A DNA stretch of 59,772 nt, taken from Haliea sp040222615 (lineage in GTDB: Bacteria; Pseudomonadota; Gammaproteobacteria; Pseudomonadales; Halieaceae). The notes beneath the pieces were generated by a model that saw only the letters and a program-made list of their open reading frames with translations, made no database searches and was not told the DNA's origin. The first letter of the stretch is position 1. Each line of letters opens with the position of its first letter. The stretch is from NCBI RefSeq assembly GCF_040222615.1, contig NZ_JAVKCQ010000205.1, positions 1 through 59,772 of the forward strand, given 5' to 3'. Positions 51,148-59,578 of this stretch are shown piece by piece. The position numbers and the translations under genes were made by a program.

Positions 51148-52392
51148 ATGCGCAAACTGCTTTTGCTGGCCCTCATCGCCCTGCTGCTGGGCGTGGCTGT
51201 GGTCGCCCTGATCGAGAACCACCCGGGCTATGTGTTGATCGCCTACGGAAACTACACGGTGGAAACCAGCCTTTGGGTGGGCATCGTGCTGCTGGTGCTA
51301 GCCACGCTGGTCCTCTACGCGGTATTCGCCCTGCTGCGCAAGCTGCTCAGGGGTCAGCGGGTGTTCTCCGGCTGGCTGGGGCAGCGCAAGACCCGGCAGG
51401 CGTCGCGGCTAACTCACCGGGGCCTGATCAGCTTCATTGAAGGCAACTGGGAGCCCGCGCGGCGCCAGTTGCTGCGCGGTGCGGAACACAGCGAGGTGCC
51501 GCTGTTGAATTACCTGGTTGCCGCCCGCGCCAGCTTCCAGCTGGGCGACCACGACCGGATGCGGGAATATCTCGGCGCCGCCGAGAAGTCCGACTCGGAG
51601 GCCGGTATCGCGGTAGAGCTGACGCAGGCAGAACTCAAGCTGCGCGGCAACCAGTATGAGCAGGCAGTTGCCACGCTCGAACGGGCCCGGCGCAACGCTG
51701 GCAAACACCCCCATGTACTGAAGCTGTTGAGCACGGCCTATCTCGGGCTCGAGGACTGGGAGGCGCTGCTGAAGCTGTTGCCGGAGCTGCGCAAGTACCA
51801 TGTGCTGCCGGAGGAGGAACTGCTGCAGCTGGAGCGGCAGGTATACACCCAGCTGCTCCAGGCCAGCGTTGCGCTGGATGCCGCCGGCGACGCCGGGTCA
51901 TCCCACCTGCAGCAGCGCTGGCAAACCATGCCCCGCAGTCTGCGCCAGGACAGCGCCATGCTGCAGCTCTATGTAGGACTGCTGGTTCGGGAAGGGGACC
52001 ACGCCGCTGCCGACAAGACCATCCAGCGGGCGCTGAAGCAGGATTGGGACAGTGAGCTGGCCCGGCTCTATGGCTATGTCGAGCTCGACAACCCCGGGCG
52101 CCAGCTGGCACAGGCGGAAACCTGGCTGGCGGCCTATCCGCGGGACCCGCAGCTGCTGTTGAGTCTCGGGCGGCTCGCCTGCAGGCATCAATTGTGGGGC
52201 AAGGCCCGGAACTATTTCGAAGCGAGCTACAAGCAGCGCCGCAGTCCCGAGGTGTGCGCCGAGCTGGGACGTCTGCTGGCGGCCCTGGGTGAGGAGCGGG
52301 CCAGTGCCACCGCTTTCCGCGAAGGGCTTTTACTGCGGGAGAAGAACCTGCCGCAGCTGCCGTTGCCGGAGCGAAGCGCCGAGCACGCTTAG
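51148..52392 (+). CDS. hemY: HemY, TPR-containing membrane protein of the haem operon
   Basis: This 414-residue inner-membrane protein begins with two hydrophobic helices (LLLLALIALLLGVAVVAL and VGIVLLVLATLVLYAVFALL) followed by HemY-specific RKTRQASRLTHRGLISFIEGNW and a series of TPR-like repeats to the C-terminus. It is not related to protoporphyrinogen oxidase, which shares the name in Bacillus. Its start is three bases after the hemX stop. It is convergent with ubiD with a gap of 12 bases. Confidence 0.92.
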   Translation: MRKLLLLALIALLLGVAVVALIENHPGYVLIAYGNYTVETSLWVGIVLLVLATLVLYAVFALLRKLLRGQRVFSGWLGQRKTRQASRLTHRGLISFIEGNWEPARRQLLRGAEHSEVPLLNYLVAARASFQLGDHDRMREYLGAAEKSDSEAGIAVELTQAELKLRGNQYEQAVATLERARRNAGKHPHVLKLLSTAYLGLEDWEALLKLLPELRKYHVLPEEELLQLERQVYTQLLQASVALDAAGDAGSSHLQQRWQTMPRSLRQDSAMLQLYVGLLVREGDHAAADKTIQRALKQDWDSELARLYGYVELDNPGRQLAQAETWLAAYPRDPQLLLSLGRLACRHQLWGKARNYFEASYKQRRSPEVCAELGRLLAALGEERASATAFREGLLLREKNLPQLPLPERSAEHA

Positions 52393-52404
52393 GCGAGCGC
52401 TGCG

Positions 52405-53892
52405 CTATTGGGCAGTAATCCCCAGCTCGTCCCACAGGGCGTCGACCCGCGCCTTCACGTTCTCGCTCATGGCGATCGGGGTGCCCCACTCGCGGCTGGT
52501 TTCCCCGGGCCACTTATTGGTGGCATCGAAGCCGACCTTGGATCCCAGCCCGGCAACAGGTGAGGCGAAATCCAGGTAATCAATCGGCGTGTTTTCTATG
52601 AATACGCTGTCGCGCTGCGGGTCCATGCGGGTGGTCATGGCCCAGATGACGTCCTGCCAGTCGCGTGCGTTGATGTCTTCATCGGTCACAATGACGAACT
52701 TGGTATACATGAACTGGCGCAGGAAGGACCAGACTCCGAGCATCACCCGCTTGGCATGGCCCGGGTATTCCTTGCGCATGGTGACGATGGCCAGGCGGTA
52801 GGAACAGCCCTCCGGTGGCAGGTAGAAGTCCACGATTTCAGGGAATTGTTTCTGCAGGATGGGCACGAATACCTCGTTCAGCGCCAGGCCGAGGATGGCT
52901 GGCTCATCCGGTGGCCGGCCCGTATAGGTGCTGTGGTAGATCGGGTCTTCCCGGTGGGTGATGGCCTCCACGGTGAAGACCGGGAAGCGCTCGACCTCAT
53001 TGTAATAGCCGGTGTGGTCGCCAAAGGGGCCTTCGTCCGCCATCTCCCCGGGTTCCAGGTAGCCCTCGAGAATGAATTCCGCCGTCGCCGGAACCTGCAG
53101 CCCGTGGTCCCGGCAGCCCTGGGTGTAGCACTCGGTGAGCTCGGTCTTGCTGCCCCGCAGCAGGCCGGCGAATGCGTATTCCGACAGGCTGTCCGGTACC
53201 GGGGTGACCGCGCCCAGGGTGGTGGCCGGGTCCGCGCCCAGGGCGATAGCCACCGGGTAGCGCTTGCCCGGGTTCTGCAACTGCCAGTCACGGTAGTCCA
53301 GGGCACCGCCCCGGTGTGACAGCCAGCGCAGGATCAGCTTGTTGCGGCCAATCAGCTGCATGCGGTAGATGCCGAGGTTCTGCCGGTTCTTGTTGGGACC
53401 GCGGGTAATCACCAGCGGCCAGGTGACCAGCGGCCCCGCGTCGCCGGGCCAGCAGGTCTGGATCGGCAGCTGGTACAGGTCGACTTCGTCACCGCTGCGG
53501 GCGTGGTACTGGCAGGGTGCATTGCGCACCAGTTTCGGCCCCATGTTCATCACCTGCTTCAGCAGCGGCGCCTTGTCCCAGGCGTCCCGCAGGCCCTTGG
53601 GCGGGTCGGGCTGGCGCAGGTAGGCGAGGACTTCCCCGATCTCGCGCAGCGCGGTCACATCTGCCGCGCCCATGCCCAGCGCCACCCGGGTCTGGGTGCC
53701 GAACAGGTTGGCCAGTACCGGAATCCGGCTGCCTTTGGGGTTTTCGAACAGCAGGGCGGGGCCGCCGGCGCGCAGGGTGCGGTCGGCAATCTCGGTCATT
53801 TCCAGGTGGGGATCGATTTCCTGGCGGATGCGCACCAGCTCACCGCGCTGTTCGAGGGCGGCAATGAATTCGCGGAGGTCTTTGTACTTCAC
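52405..53892 (-). CDS. ubiD: UbiD decarboxylase of ubiquinone synthesis
   Basis: UbiD decarboxylates 3-polyprenyl-4-hydroxybenzoate using prenylated FMN made by UbiX. The 495-residue protein matches the E. coli length (497). The N-terminus MKYKDLREFIAALEQRGELV, the cofactor region ITRGPNKNRQNLGIYRMQ and the acidic motif EGYLEPGEMADEGPFGDHTGYY are all present. It is separated from rho by about 90 bases containing a large hairpin. Confidence 0.96.
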   Translation of the reverse strand: MKYKDLREFIAALEQRGELVRIRQEIDPHLEMTEIADRTLRAGGPALLFENPKGSRIPVLANLFGTQTRVALGMGAADVTALREIGEVLAYLRQPDPPKGLRDAWDKAPLLKQVMNMGPKLVRNAPCQYHARSGDEVDLYQLPIQTCWPGDAGPLVTWPLVITRGPNKNRQNLGIYRMQLIGRNKLILRWLSHRGGALDYRDWQLQNPGKRYPVAIALGADPATTLGAVTPVPDSLSEYAFAGLLRGSKTELTECYTQGCRDHGLQVPATAEFILEGYLEPGEMADEGPFGDHTGYYNEVERFPVFTVEAITHREDPIYHSTYTGRPPDEPAILGLALNEVFVPILQKQFPEIVDFYLPPEGCSYRLAIVTMRKEYPGHAKRVMLGVWSFLRQFMYTKFVIVTDEDINARDWQDVIWAMTTRMDPQRDSVFIENTPIDYLDFASPVAGLGSKVGFDATNKWPGETSREWGTPIAMSENVKARVDALWDELGITAQ

Positions 53893-53936
53893 GGTCTGTC
53901 CTTGCTTCAGGGAGCGGGCAAGGGAGCAGTATAGCG

Positions 53937-53971
53937 CGCTGCGGGCACCGGCAGCGCCGGTATCCGCAGCG
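53937..53971 (-). other. Large hairpin after rho, probable transcript end
   Basis: A long interrupted stem, CGCTGCGG with CCGCAGCG outside and ACCGGC with GCCGGT inside (loop AGC), lies 12 bases downstream of the rho stop. No T-run follows on the minus strand, so it may protect a Rho-dependent 3' end or block degradation. Confidence 0.55.
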
Positions 53972-53983
53972 TCGGGGCAGTTT

Positions 53984-55252
53984 CTATTTGCGTTTCATGG
54001 ACATGAAGAATTCTTCGTTGGTCTTGGTGTCCTTGAGCTTGTCCAGCAGGAACTCGATGGCGGGGCCGTCTTCCATACTGTGCAGCAGCTTGCGCAGGAT
54101 CCACATACGCTGCAGTTCGTCTTCGGCGGTCAACAGTTCCTCGCGCCGGGTGCCGGAGCGGCGGATATTGATGGCCGGGTAGACGCGTTTCTCCGCAATC
54201 TTGCGGTCCAGGTGCAGTTCCATGTTGCCGGTGCCCTTGAACTCCTCGTAGATCACTTCGTCCATTTTGGAGCCGGTGTCCACCAGGGCGGTGGCGATGA
54301 TGGACAGGCTGCCGCCTTCCTCGATATTCCGCGCGGCGCCGAAAAAGCGCTTGGGGCGCTCCAGGGCATGGGCGTCGACGCCCCCGGTCAGTACCTTGCC
54401 CGAGCTTGGCACCACGGTATTGTAGGCGCGGGCCAGGCGGGTGATGGAGTCCAGCAGGATCACCACGTCGCGCTTGTGCTCGACCAGGCGCTTGGCTTTC
54501 TCGATCACCATGTCGGCAACCTGCACATGGCGCGAGGGGGGCTCGTCGAAGGTAGAGGCGACGACTTCAGCGCCGCGTACGCCGACGGTGCGCTGCATGT
54601 CGGTCACTTCCTCCGGGCGCTCATCAATCAGCAGCACGATGATGTAGCACTCGGGGTTGTTGGTCAGGATCGCCTGAGCGATGCTCTGCATGATGACGGT
54701 CTTGCCCGCCTTGGGCGGCGCCACCAGCAGGCCGCGCTGGCCCTTGCCGATCGGTGCCACCAGGTCTATGACCCGGCCGATGAGATCCTCGGTGCTGCCA
54801 TTGCCCTTTTCCAGCTTCAGGCGCTTGTCGGCGAACAGCGGTGTCAGGTTTTCGAACAGGATTTTGTGCTTGGCGTTCTCGGGCTTGTTGAAGTTGATGT
54901 CGCCGACCTTGAGCAGGGCGAAGTAGCGCTCGCTGTCCTTTGGTGGGCGGATCTTGCCGGAGATGGTGTCGCCGGTGCGCAGGTTGAAGCGGCGGATCTG
55001 GCTGGGTGACACGTAGATATCGTCGGGGCCCGCCAGGTAGGAGCTGTCCGCCGAGCGCAGGAAACCGAAACCGTCCTGCAGGATTTCCAGGACGCCGTCG
55101 CCATAGATGTCCTCGCCGCTTTTGGCGTGGCGCTTGAGAATGGCGAAAATGATGTCCTGCTTGCGGGACCGGGCCATGTTTTCGAGGCCGATCTCCTTCG
55201 CAATATCAATCAGTTCCTGCGTGGACTTGGTCTTGAGGTCAGTTAGATTCAT
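53984..55252 (-). CDS. rho: Transcription termination factor Rho
   Basis: Rho is a hexameric RNA helicase that ends transcription. The 422-residue protein begins MNLTDLKTKSTQELIDIAKE, has the RNA-binding fold with GVLEILQDGFGFLRS, Walker A APPKAGKT (Lys184), the LLDSITRLARAYN segment and the C-terminal KDTKTNEEFFMSMKRK. The length is close to the 419 of E. coli. It follows trxA on the same strand after a 272-base leader. Confidence 0.98.
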   Translation of the reverse strand: MNLTDLKTKSTQELIDIAKEIGLENMARSRKQDIIFAILKRHAKSGEDIYGDGVLEILQDGFGFLRSADSSYLAGPDDIYVSPSQIRRFNLRTGDTISGKIRPPKDSERYFALLKVGDINFNKPENAKHKILFENLTPLFADKRLKLEKGNGSTEDLIGRVIDLVAPIGKGQRGLLVAPPKAGKTVIMQSIAQAILTNNPECYIIVLLIDERPEEVTDMQRTVGVRGAEVVASTFDEPPSRHVQVADMVIEKAKRLVEHKRDVVILLDSITRLARAYNTVVPSSGKVLTGGVDAHALERPKRFFGAARNIEEGGSLSIIATALVDTGSKMDEVIYEEFKGTGNMELHLDRKIAEKRVYPAINIRRSGTRREELLTAEDELQRMWILRKLLHSMEDGPAIEFLLDKLKDTKTNEEFFMSMKRK

Positions 55253-55524
55253 AGAAGAGTGCTGAGTTGTTGTTCGAGGAAGAAGTGCAATGCAGACGGA
55301 CGTAGTGACCGGGAATGCCGATCAGGGCGACGTGAATGCAGCGTTAAAACGTTTGGGTGGCAGAGTTTTTATTGCGGCACGGGGCCGTGCAACGTTTCGG
55401 AATGTAGCACGGCGGGAGGGGGGCGTCTACCGCTTTTTGGCGCAGCTGCCGATTCTCGCAGGCTCCGTCCGGATGGCCCCCGTGGCCGCGACCGGGCGCT
55501 GGGTGCGCCCGGCCGGGGGAATGC
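55253..55524 (-). other. Leader region between trxA and rho
   Basis: No clear gene is visible here. The region contains a 14-base perfect palindrome GCACGGGGCCGTGC (55377-55390) and a hairpin near trxA. In E. coli the rho leader mediates autoregulation by Rho-dependent attenuation, and this long leader could serve the same purpose. That is inference by analogy. Confidence 0.45.
55492..55512 (-). other. Hairpin just downstream of trxA
   Basis: A perfect eight-base stem CCGGGCGC/GCGCCCGG with a five-base loop lies 13 bases after the trxA stop. It has no T-run and so probably marks or protects the trxA mRNA end rather than terminating alone. Confidence 0.5.
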
Positions 55525-55851
55525 TCAGATCACTTCCTTGATGAAGTCGACGAGCTGGCTCTTGGACAGCGCGCCCACCTTGGTCGCCTCTGCGCTGCCG
55601 CCCTTGAACAGGATCAGCGTAGGTATGCCGCGGATACCGAACTTCGGCGGAATGTCGGGGTTCGCGTCCACATCTACCTTGCAGACTTTAAGTTTGCCGG
55701 CGTACTCCGTGGCAATTTCGTCCAGCACGGGCGCGATCATCTTGCAGGGGCCGCACCACTCTGCCCAGAAATCGACCAGTACCGGAAGGTCTGCGTTGAG
55801 AACATCGGCGTCAAAACTTGCATCGCTCACGTGTACGATGTTTTGGTTCAT
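55525..55851 (-). CDS. trxA: Thioredoxin 1
   Basis: This 108-residue thioredoxin reduces protein disulfides in the cytoplasm. The active site WCGPC has Cys33 and Cys36, and the cis-proline loop GIPT is present. The length equals that of E. coli TrxA (109). A good sigma-70 promoter precedes it, and rho lies downstream on the same strand, the conserved trxA-rho pair. Confidence 0.97.
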   Translation of the reverse strand: MNQNIVHVSDASFDADVLNADLPVLVDFWAEWCGPCKMIAPVLDEIATEYAGKLKVCKVDVDANPDIPPKFGIRGIPTLILFKGGSAEATKVGALSKSQLVDFIKEVI

Positions 55852-55920
55852 TGTTTGCTCCAGTTGGCGGGGCTGTCTCTGGCTGGACGCCGTGGATCGG
55901 CCCCTTGCGTTGAAGGCGCA

Positions 55921-55948
55921 ATGATACCATTGGCTGATTGGGGTACAA
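55921..55948 (-). promoter_or_regulatory. Sigma-70 promoter of trxA
   Basis: Read on the minus strand, TTGTAC (55948-55943) and TATCAT (55926-55921) are 16 bases apart and lie about 70 bases before the trxA start codon. Confidence 0.65.
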
Positions 55949-56021
55949 CCGGCGTCCAGGAGTTTTTCGTTATGACCTTATTCCCCCTGGCGAGGATGCG
56001 TTGCTGGCAGAGTCGCTGACA

Positions 56022-56306
56022 ATGGTGCCGCAGTGGGCGGTCTACCTGCTGCAGTGTGCCGACGGCAGCCTGTATACGGGGGTGACGGTGGACCTGCGCC
56101 GGCGGCTGGCACAGCACAACGGCGAGCGGGCGGGTGGCCCGCGCTATACCCGCGGCCGGCGGCCGGTGCAGCTGTTGTGGTGGGAGCTGGCGGCGGATCG
56201 CTCCGCGGCCCAGCGGCGGGAGTCAGCCATCAAGCGCCTGCCGCGCTCCGCCAAGCTGCAATTGCCGGGAAATAACGGGCTCACTCCGCCGCCAGTTCGG
56301 CGTTGA
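56022..56306 (+). CDS. GIY-YIG nuclease family protein (YhbQ-like)
   Basis: This is a 94-residue single-domain GIY-YIG protein. The motif appears as AVYLLQCADGSLYTGVT, followed by the catalytic-type arginine in DLRRRLAQHN and the later RESAIKRLPRSAK. These small proteins resemble E. coli YhbQ, whose role in DNA repair is unclear. The ATG at 56022 is used although no strong ribosome site is visible; the frame is open back to 55938. Its last 26 bases overlap the convergent yheS gene. Confidence 0.85.
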   Translation: MVPQWAVYLLQCADGSLYTGVTVDLRRRLAQHNGERAGGPRYTRGRRPVQLLWWELAADRSAAQRRESAIKRLPRSAKLQLPGNNGLTPPPVRR

Positions 56307-58188
56307 GCTCCTCCAGTGCCTGCTGCAGGTCCAGCCAGCGCTCTTCCAGCTGCTCCGCCTGCGCTTTCAGCTTCCCTTCCTGTTTCAACAGCTGTCCCAG
56401 CTGTGCCTTGCCGCGGTCGGTGTAGAGCTCCGGATCGGCCAGCTGCTCCTGCAGACCGGCCAGTGTCTGCTCTGCTGCAGCCATGGCCTGCTCGGTGCTG
56501 GCAATGTCCCTCTGCAGCGGCCGCAGCCTGGCCCGCTGGGCGGCGGCCTGCTGGCGCTTTTCCTTGCGGCTGGTTTCCGCTGCCGGAGCAGCGTCCGCAG
56601 CTGGCTTGTCGCTGTTGCGGTAGCTGGCGAGGATCCATTTCTCATAGGCCCTGAGGTCGTCTTCATACTCTTCGACCAGGCCGTCGTGCACCAGCAGCAG
56701 TTCATCGGCGGTATTGCGCAGCAGGTGGCGGTCGTGGCTTACCAGGATCAGCGCGCCTTCATAGCCCTGCAGGGCCATTTCCATGGCATTGCGCATGTCC
56801 AGGTCCAGGTGGTTGGTGGGCTCGTCCAGCACCAGCAGATTGGGCCGCTGCCAGACCACCAGCGCCAGCGCCAGGCGCGCTTTCTCGCCGCCGGAGAAGG
56901 GTGCAATGGCCTTGGTGGCAAAATCCCCGCGAAAGTTGAAGCCGCCGAGGAAGTTGAGGATTTCCTGCTCCCGGGCGTCCGGGCTCAGCCGCTGGATATG
57001 CAGGGCGGCGCTGGCCTGCATGTCCAGGGCCTCCAGCTGTTGCTGGTCAAAATAGCCGATGCGACAGTGTTCTCCCGGCGTGCGGGAGCCGGCGAGCAGT
57101 GGCAGCCTGCCGATCAGGCTTTTCAGCAGGGTGGACTTGCCGGCGCCGTTCTTGCCCAGCAGGCCGATGCGGGAACCGGGCCGCAGCACCAGGCTCACTT
57201 TGCGCAGGATTGGCTTGCCCGCGTAGCCCAGCGCGGCCTCGTCCAGGCGCAGCAGCGGGTCACTGCTCTTCCCCGCCGGGGGGAAGACAAAGTTGAACGG
57301 GGAGTCGATATGGGCCGGCGCCAGCTGCTGCATGCGCTCCAGCTCCTTGAGCCGGCTCTGGGCCTGCCGGGCCTTGGTGGCCTTGTAGCGGAAGCGGCGC
57401 ACGAAATCCTCGATATGCGCGATCCGCAGCTGCTGCTTCTCGAAGCTGGCCTGCTGGTTGGCCAGCATCTCCGCCCGCAGTCGCTCGTAGTCGGAGTAGT
57501 TGCCCTTCCACGACTGCAGCTGGCCGCCCTCGATACTGAGGATGCGCTCGCAGGTGGAGTCGATAAAGTCCCGGTCGTGGGAAATCATCAGCAGGGTGCC
57601 GGGATAGCCCTGCAGCCACTGTTCAAGCCACAGGGTGGCGTCGAGGTCGAGGTGGTTGGTGGGTTCGTCCAGCAGCAGCATGTCCGAGGGCGTCATCAGC
57701 GCCCGCGCCAGGTTCAGGCGAATCCGCCAGCCACCGGAAAAGTCGCTGACCGGACGATCGGCGGCATCCTCGGCAAAGCCCAGGCCCTGCAGCAGGCGCT
57801 GTACCCGGCGCTCGGCGCTGTAGCCGTCGGTATCTTCCATGGCCGTATGCAGGGTGGCCGCGCGCTGGAAGTCGCCTTCCCTTTCTGCTGTCGCAAGATC
57901 CGCAGTCAGCTGCGCCAGCCGCGCATCGCCCTGCAACACATAGCGCCCGGCGGTCTCGTCCGTGGCGGCCACTTCCTGTGCCATATGCGCCAGGCGCAGG
58001 TTGTTCATGCCCTCGATTTCCCCGGCATCGGCCTGTAGCTGTCCCAGCAGCATGGCGAACAGGCTGGATTTACCGCTGCCATTGGCCCCGATCAGGGCCA
58101 GTTTCTGGCCCGGTTGCAGGGTGACACTGGCGCCCTCCAGCAGCAGCTTGCTGCCCCGGCGCAGTTCGATATCGCGTAATATGATCAT
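56281..58188 (-). CDS. yheS: ABC-F family ATPase YheS
   Basis: This 635-residue soluble ABC-F protein has two ATPase domains and no membrane segments; such proteins bind ribosomes. The first Walker A is GANGSGKS (Lys40), with signature DFSGGWRIRLNLA, and the second is GKNGAGKS with FSGGEKARLALAL. Both DEPTNHLDLD blocks are present, and a linker (KATKARQAQSRLKELERM) and C-terminal coiled coil follow. It matches E. coli YheS in length (637) and order. The ATG at 58188 starts MIILRDIELRRGSK; a longer frame to 58572 is a shadow. Confidence 0.94.
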   Translation of the reverse strand: MIILRDIELRRGSKLLLEGASVTLQPGQKLALIGANGSGKSSLFAMLLGQLQADAGEIEGMNNLRLAHMAQEVAATDETAGRYVLQGDARLAQLTADLATAEREGDFQRAATLHTAMEDTDGYSAERRVQRLLQGLGFAEDAADRPVSDFSGGWRIRLNLARALMTPSDMLLLDEPTNHLDLDATLWLEQWLQGYPGTLLMISHDRDFIDSTCERILSIEGGQLQSWKGNYSDYERLRAEMLANQQASFEKQQLRIAHIEDFVRRFRYKATKARQAQSRLKELERMQQLAPAHIDSPFNFVFPPAGKSSDPLLRLDEAALGYAGKPILRKVSLVLRPGSRIGLLGKNGAGKSTLLKSLIGRLPLLAGSRTPGEHCRIGYFDQQQLEALDMQASAALHIQRLSPDAREQEILNFLGGFNFRGDFATKAIAPFSGGEKARLALALVVWQRPNLLVLDEPTNHLDLDMRNAMEMALQGYEGALILVSHDRHLLRNTADELLLVHDGLVEEYEDDLRAYEKWILASYRNSDKPAADAAPAAETSRKEKRQQAAAQRARLRPLQRDIASTEQAMAAAEQTLAGLQEQLADPELYTDRGKAQLGQLLKQEGKLKAQAEQLEERWLDLQQALEELNAELAAE

Positions 58189-58239
58189 CAGGCCGCGCAT
58201 TCTACTCGCAGCCTTGATCGGTAACCAGCCGGAGGCCTG

Positions 58240-58707
58240 ATGCACAATCCCTTGTGGGAATTTTCCCTGCAGCTTTACGCGCGTCCCGGGGTGGCAGAGG
58301 CTTGTATCGAAGCCCAGGATCACTATGCCGCGGACGTCAATCTGTTGCTGTACGCCGCCTGGCTGGCACAGCAGGGCCTGGAGCTGGACCCCGGCCAGTG
58401 GCAGGCGCTGGCGGCGGGCGTGGACGAGTGGCGCCGACGGGTCGTCGCGCCGTTGCGGGCGCTGCGACGCGACTGGAAAGCCCTGCCCGACGCCGCTGCC
58501 CTGCGCGAGCAGGTCCGGGCGCTGGAGCTGGCGGCGGAACAGGCGCAGCAGGAACAAATATTGGCCTGGCATCGGCGGCAGGCACCGCGGCCCGCGCAGG
58601 CTGGCAGCTTGCTATGGGCGCTGGCCTGCCTGCTGGGATCTCCCCCGGCGCAGGCTGGCAGCGAAGCGCCGGAGCTGGGGCGCCGCCTGCTGGCCCTGCT
58701 GGGGTAG
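58240..58707 (+). CDS. TIGR02444 (DUF2390) family protein
   Basis: This 155-residue protein matches a gammaproteobacterial family of unknown function, recognised by LWEFSLQLYARPGVAEACIEAQD and ADVNLLLYAAWLA. The body is helical and rich in alanine and glutamine, probably coiled coil around residues 80-110. It is divergent from yheS with 51 bases between the starts, as commonly found in Pseudomonas. No catalytic motif is visible. Confidence 0.82.
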   Translation: MHNPLWEFSLQLYARPGVAEACIEAQDHYAADVNLLLYAAWLAQQGLELDPGQWQALAAGVDEWRRRVVAPLRALRRDWKALPDAAALREQVRALELAAEQAQQEQILAWHRRQAPRPAQAGSLLWALACLLGSPPAQAGSEAPELGRRLLALLG

Positions 58708-58812
58708 ACGCCCCTGGCCGGGGCGGGGGTGGCGCAGTGATGGCCGCGGGTAGTATGATCTGGCTCCTGCCGGTATACCTGCATGTTCACTCATACACCA
58801 ATGGATCTGATT

Positions 58813-59577
58813 ATGAAGAAATTCGCACTGCCGCTTGCCCTGGTCGCTACCGTGGCCCTGCAAGCCTGTAACCAGCAATCTGCTCCCGACACAGACGCAG
58901 CGAGCGAAGTTGCGCTGGAAGATTCCACCCAGCGGCTGAGCTACGGCATCGCCTTCGGCCTCGGCCAGCGCATGGCAGCTGACGGCGTACCGATGGATGT
59001 ACCCGCGTTCACCGCCGGTCTGGAGGATGCCCTGGGAGGCGCCGAGCCGCGCATGACCGAAGAGGAAATCCAGGAAGAAATGATGGCCTACCAGCAGCGT
59101 GCAATGGAAGAGCAGCAGGCGTTGGCGGCAGCGGCAGCGGAAGCGAACCAGGCTGCGGCGGAAGCCTTCCTGGCCGAGAACGCGGCGCGGGAGGGCGTTG
59201 TAGTCACCGAGTCCGGCCTGCAGTATGAAATTGTGGAAGCCGGTGAAGGCGCCAGCCCCGGTCCCGAAGACACCGTTGAAGTGCACTATCGCGGTACGCT
59301 GGTGGATGGCACAGAATTCGACTCATCCTACAAGCGTGGCGAGACGGTGACCTTCGGCGTTGGCCAGGTGATCGCCGGCTGGACCGAAGCCCTGCAGCTG
59401 ATGTCGCCCGGTGCCAAGTGGAACCTGTATATCCCCGCTGACCTGGCCTATGGCCCCGGCGGTGCCGGCAACCTGATCGGCCCCAACGCGGCACTGGTGT
59501 TTGAAGTCGAGCTGATTGGAGTCACCGAGCAGGAAGAGGCTGCCGCAGAAGCGGCGCCCGCCGCCAGCGAAGGCTGA
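58813..59577 (+). CDS. FKBP-type peptidyl-prolyl isomerase lipoprotein
   Basis: This 254-residue periplasmic isomerase has a lipoprotein signal (MKKFALPLALVATVALQAC, Cys19), a helical dimerisation part (about 35-125; SYGIAFGLGQRMAADGV) and a C-terminal FKBP domain (about 140-240) with VEVHYRGTLVDGTEFDSS, VIAGWTEALQLM and IPADLAYG. This is the Mip/FkpA layout for folding outer-membrane or secreted proteins. The ATG at 58813 is used because it gives the lipoprotein signal; the frame extends to 58783. The C-terminus is an alanine/glutamate tail. It is convergent with the algQ-like gene with one base between the stops. Confidence 0.93.
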   Translation: MKKFALPLALVATVALQACNQQSAPDTDAASEVALEDSTQRLSYGIAFGLGQRMAADGVPMDVPAFTAGLEDALGGAEPRMTEEEIQEEMMAYQQRAMEEQQALAAAAAEANQAAAEAFLAENAAREGVVVTESGLQYEIVEAGEGASPGPEDTVEVHYRGTLVDGTEFDSSYKRGETVTFGVGQVIAGWTEALQLMSPGAKWNLYIPADLAYGPGGAGNLIGPNAALVFEVELIGVTEQEEAAAEAAPAASEG

Positions 59578-59578
59578 T

